Origin: Streptomyces sp. AC558_RSS880
Lineage (GTDB): Bacteria > Actinomycetota > Actinomycetes > Streptomycetales > Streptomycetaceae
Direction: 5' to 3'
NCBI RefSeq assembly: GCF_019049255.1
Contig: NZ_JAGMUJ010000130.1
Location: 124,001-188,000, forward strand
Length of the DNA stretch: 64,000 bases
This document shows, piece by piece, positions 61,588-64,000 of the stretch. Under the pieces are notes generated by a model, which made no database searches, was not told where the DNA came from, and saw nothing but the letters and a program-made list of their open reading frames with translations. The first letter of the stretch is position 1. Each line of letters starts with the position of its first letter. The translations under genes and the position numbers were made by a program.

Positions 61588-61763
61588 CTACGCTCCGCTC
61601 CCCGTCCATCCGGCCAGGTTATCGGTCGTCCGGTGCCCCGAGAACGGCACGCTGCGCGATGCCGCCCAACAGAGAGACGTAGGTCACATTCCCGTTCCGG
61701 TCACACAGGGCGGAGCCCGCCCGTCAGTGCTGCGTAACCACGAAGACCGAACAGGAGATCATC

Positions 61764-62237
61764 ATGGAAGCGCGCCTCGACCTCTTCGCCAGCCCCCTCG
61801 CGGCCAAGGTGCTGAGGCACATCAATTCGGCGGGCAAGGCGGTGGCGGACTCCGGGCTGCCGCACGCCACCCAGGAGCTGGTGAAGATCCGCGCCAGCCA
61901 GATCAACGGCTGCGGCTTCTGCACCGACATGCACACCAAGGACGCCGCCGCGGCCGGGGAGACGTCGGTCCGGCTCCACCTGGTCGCCGCCTGGCGGGAG
62001 GCCACGGTCTTCACCGAGGCGGAGCGCGCCGCCCTGGAGCTGACGGAGCAGGGCACCCGGATCGCCGACGCGGCCGGCGGCGTCGACGACGACGCCTGGG
62101 CGAACGCCGCCAAGCACTACGACGAGGACCAGCTCGTGGCCCTGGTCTCGCTGATCGCCGTCATCAACGCCTACAACCGCGTCAACGTCATCAGCCGGCA
62201 GCCCGCCGGCGACTACCGGCCCGGCCAGTTCGGCTGA
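61764..62237 (+). CDS. AhpD-like carboxymuconolactone decarboxylase family protein
   Basis: A 157-residue all-helical protein with the redox motif C50-G-F-C53 followed by His57 in INGCGFCTDMHTKDA, and the EATVFTEAERAALELTE helix typical of the AhpD-like (alkylhydroperoxidase core) group. Such proteins relay electrons to peroxiredoxins or act as weak peroxidases. It sits next to msrA, in a neighbourhood with a catalase, which suggests oxidative-stress defence. Confidence 0.9.
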   Translation: MEARLDLFASPLAAKVLRHINSAGKAVADSGLPHATQELVKIRASQINGCGFCTDMHTKDAAAAGETSVRLHLVAAWREATVFTEAERAALELTEQGTRIADAAGGVDDDAWANAAKHYDEDQLVALVSLIAVINAYNRVNVISRQPAGDYRPGQFG

Positions 62238-62244
62238 CCGACCA

Positions 62245-62279
62245 CGCCCGCCCCGGCCCGCGACGGGCCGGGGCGGGCG
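62245..62279. terminator. 16-bp hairpin between ahpD-like gene and msrA
   Basis: Arms 62245-62260 and 62264-62279 are exact reverse complements with a 3-nt loop, between convergent genes. Confidence 0.85.
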
Positions 62280-62284
62280 TCCGG

Positions 62285-62797
62285 TCAGGCTTCCGCGCGC
62301 TTCGGCAGACGCCAGCCGGGCCGCGGGAAGTGGCAGGTGTAGCCGTCCGGGTAGCGCTGGAGGTAGTCCTGGTGCTCCGGCTCGGCCTCCCAGAACGGGC
62401 CGGCCGGCACGACCTCGGTCACCACGGCGCCCGGCCACAGCCCCGAGGCGTTCACATCGGCGATCGTCTCCTCGGCGACGCGCTTCTGCTCGTCGTCGAG
62501 GTAGAAGATGGCGGAGCGGTAGCTCGTCCCGATGTCGTTGCCCTGCCGGTTCTTCGTGCTCGGGTCGTGGATCTGGAAGAAGTACTCCAGGATCGTGCGG
62601 TAGTCGGTGACGGCGGGGTCGTAGGTGATCTCGATCGACTCGGCGTGGGTACCGTGGTTGCGGTACGTCGCGTTCGGCACGTCACCGCCGCTGTAGCCCA
62701 CCCGAGTGGTCAGCACACCCGGGAACGTGCGGATCAGCTCCTGCATGCCCCAGAAGCAGCCGCCCGCGAGCAGCGCCCTCTCCTCGTGCGTCGTCAT
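62285..62797 (-). CDS. msrA: Peptide methionine-S-sulfoxide reductase
   Basis: A 170-residue MsrA. The catalytic Cys14 is in GGCFWGMQE, and RVGYSGG, EITYDP, FFQIHDP and GTSYRSAIFY follow in the usual order. It reduces the S-epimer of methionine sulfoxide using thioredoxin. The C-terminal part shows no obvious resolving Cys, so recycling may depend directly on an external thiol. No MsrB is fused. Confidence 0.95.
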   Translation of the reverse strand: MTTHEERALLAGGCFWGMQELIRTFPGVLTTRVGYSGGDVPNATYRNHGTHAESIEITYDPAVTDYRTILEYFFQIHDPSTKNRQGNDIGTSYRSAIFYLDDEQKRVAEETIADVNASGLWPGAVVTEVVPAGPFWEAEPEHQDYLQRYPDGYTCHFPRPGWRLPKRAEA

Positions 62798-62991
62798 CTT
62801 CGTCTCGCCCTTCTCCCACGTGTCCTGCGGCGTTCATCAGTGAGAACCGCACCGGCGACCCCATTGTTCCGGCCGTGCCGACACCGCCGGACAGCGGGCC
62901 GGGCAGCGGCGCACCGACGCGCCCGCGCCCGCCCGCGCGGCGGTGCCGGAAAAGGGACACGGCCGGTTTCCCGGGCCGCCTCCGCCCGGGG

Positions 62992-63226
62992 GTGACCGCG
63001 CGTCCCGTCACCCACCAGGTGTCCGCCCTGCGCGTGGTGCTCGTCCTCACCGCGGCCCTGGTGCTCCGGGCGCGCGCCGGCACCGAGCGGGAGGCCCCGG
63101 CCGACGACGAGGCGCGCAGGCTGCTCGGTCTCCCCCGACCTGGCCCGGCTGCTCACCGAGGGCCGCAGGGCCACCGACGAGGTGCGTGTCGCGCGGGGCC
63201 GGCTGCCGGCCGTGGACGGCGGGTGA
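62992..63226 (+). pseudogene. Small gene with a +1 frameshift in a C5 run
   Basis: From GTG 62992 the frame has strongly Streptomyces-like codon use (VTARPVTHQVSALRVV ... EARRLLGLP) up to CCCCC at 63132-63136. With one C removed it continues as DLARLLTEGRRATDEVRVA and stops at 63226, giving a 77-residue protein with equally biased codons. As written, the first frame runs on in Arg/Gly/Pro-rich nonsense. This is either a frameshifted gene or a base-call error in the C-run. The product is unrecognized. Confidence 0.5.
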
Positions 63227-63245
63227 GCCGCGGGGCCCGGCGGGC

Positions 63246-63704
63246 TCAGGCGAGGAGCGAGATGCGGGCCGTGATGCTCTTGCCGGCCGGCTCCTGCCGT
63301 ACGTGCAGGGCCTGGGCGACGGCCATCACGATCTCCAGTCCGTGCTGGCCCACCCGGCCGGGGTCCGCGTCCCGGGCCACCGGCGGCGCGGGGTTGCCGT
63401 CCCGGACGATCACCTCGACGGTGTCGTCGGCGACCCGCAGGTCGAGGCCGACGGGGCCCGGAGCGTACTTGCGGGCGTTGGTGACCAGTTCGCTGACCAC
63501 GAGCTGGGTGATCTCCACCGCGCGGGTCGACACCGGCAGACCGCCCTCGGCCCGCGCCCGGGTCAGGAACGCGGCGGCGAGATGACGCGCCTGGGCTATC
63601 CAGGTACCGTCCTCGTCCAGGGCGTACGAAGCCCGCAGCCGCGGTGCCCCCGGCACCATGTCCCCCTCGTCGACTGGAACTGGTTCCATCCGGTCCGCCT
63701 TCAC
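63246..63704 (-). CDS. RsbW-like ATP-binding protein (HATPase_c_2, anti-sigma type)
   Basis: A 152-residue single-domain histidine-kinase-type ATPase. The N-box is QLVVSELVTNARKYA (Asn), followed by VIVRDGNP and a GQHGLEIVMAVA G2-type loop. GTG 63704 starts the frame; an in-frame ATG at 63689 is an alternative. In Streptomyces such proteins phosphorylate STAS anti-anti-sigma factors, the opposite of the PP2C phosphatases found earlier in the window. Confidence 0.88.
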   Translation of the reverse strand: MKADRMEPVPVDEGDMVPGAPRLRASYALDEDGTWIAQARHLAAAFLTRARAEGGLPVSTRAVEITQLVVSELVTNARKYAPGPVGLDLRVADDTVEVIVRDGNPAPPVARDADPGRVGQHGLEIVMAVAQALHVRQEPAGKSITARISLLA

Positions 63705-63779
63705 TCACCGATCACACCGCGCGACTACCCGCATCGCTCCCCCGCACGCCACTGAAGTGTGACAGGTGCCTCAGACATC

Positions 63780-64000
63780 TCAGTCCGCCAGGTGCCGTTC
63801 CAGCCAGTCGGCGGCGGTCCGGCGGAACAGGCGGCGGTTGTCGGAGCGGCGGAAGTCGTGGCCCTCGTGGCGCAGCAGGAGGCATTCCGCTTCCAGCCCG
63901 CGCTCCCTGGCGGCCCGGACGAACTGCTCGGACTCCCCCGGAGGCACGTTGGTGTCGTGCTCGCCGTGCACGGCGAGGAGCGGGACCCGCAGGGCGTCGA
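63780..64000 (-). CDS. Alpha/beta-hydrolase, S9 prolyl-oligopeptidase-type C-terminus (partial)
   Basis: Only the last 73 or so residues are in the window; the N-terminal part lies beyond the right edge. The visible end has the catalytic Asp in VHGEHDTNVPPGES and the catalytic His in RHEGHDFRR, followed by the helix WLERHLAD. These are the Asp and His positions of the S9/dienelactone-hydrolase-like peptidase domain. Confidence 0.7.
   Translation of the reverse strand, partial: DALRVPLLAVHGEHDTNVPPGESEQFVRAARERGLEAECLLLRHEGHDFRRSDNRRLFRRTAADWLERHLAD

Overview
The window is high-GC actinobacterial DNA. Third codon positions are almost all G or C, GTG starts are common, terminators are long GC-rich hairpins without U-tracts, and an IdeR/DmdR-type iron box is present. 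The gene set points to Streptomyces: many secreted glycoside hydrolases, Tat/Sec lipoprotein sugar-binding proteins with permeases but no ATPase, SpoIIE-type phosphatases with HATPase partners, a prokaryotic secreted phospholipase A2 and DUF574 methyltransferases. I see no tRNA, rRNA, CRISPR, IS element or prophage.

Layout. 1-3.4 kb: an AI-2E-type exporter (cut by the window edge) and a multidomain HATPase-PAS-GAF-PP2C sensor. 3.5-11.9 kb: extracellular glycan attack, with a GH64 beta-1,3-glucanase, a GntR regulator, a CBM3-GH16 endoglucanase and a 1434-residue GH92 mannosidase fused to a calcineurin-like phosphatase. 12-14 kb: IclR regulator and a membrane PP2C. 14.1-21.1 kb: GH1 + sugar ABC importer divergent from a YicI-type GH31 alpha-xylosidase, probably a xyloglucan-oligosaccharide module. 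21.1-24.8 kb: PPK2, SDR, TSUP exporter and DUF574 methyltransferase. 24.9-34.5 kb: LacI regulator, ABC importer, GH42 beta-galactosidase, secreted GH30 endo-galactanase and a LacA-like acetyltransferase, a lac-like beta-galactan operon with twin palindromic operators. 34.5-38.5 kb: a compact vWA/metallopeptidase-like + MoxR ATPase + unknown-protein triad. 38.6-49.5 kb: secreted DUF4185 (GH183-like) protein, FucI-type isomerase, FGGY kinase, DUF2961 (GH172) enzyme, ABC importer and LacI regulator, read here as a complete D-arabinan / D-arabinose utilization locus. 49.7-54.2 kb: phospholipase A2 and an iron-siderophore ABC importer under an iron box. 54.2-64 kb: radical-SAM spore-photolyase-like protein, a large KatE-type catalase, a secreted beta-helix protein with tandem F5/8 domains, small redox genes (AhpD-like, MsrA), a frameshifted small gene, an RsbW-like kinase and a partial S9-type hydrolase.

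How it works together. Three transporter modules share one logic: a secreted depolymerase (in at least two of them), a lipoprotein binding protein with two permeases but no ATPase (presumably energized by a shared MsiK-type ATPase elsewhere), cytosolic exo-glycosidases without signal peptides, and, in two of them, a LacI repressor with a recognizable palindromic operator. The most interesting items are the GH92-phosphatase fusion, whose expected general-acid Glu is Gln (suggesting mannosyl-phosphate uncapping followed by dephosphorylation), the D-arabinan locus with its three matching operators, and the MoxR/vWA triad with its unrecognized third protein.
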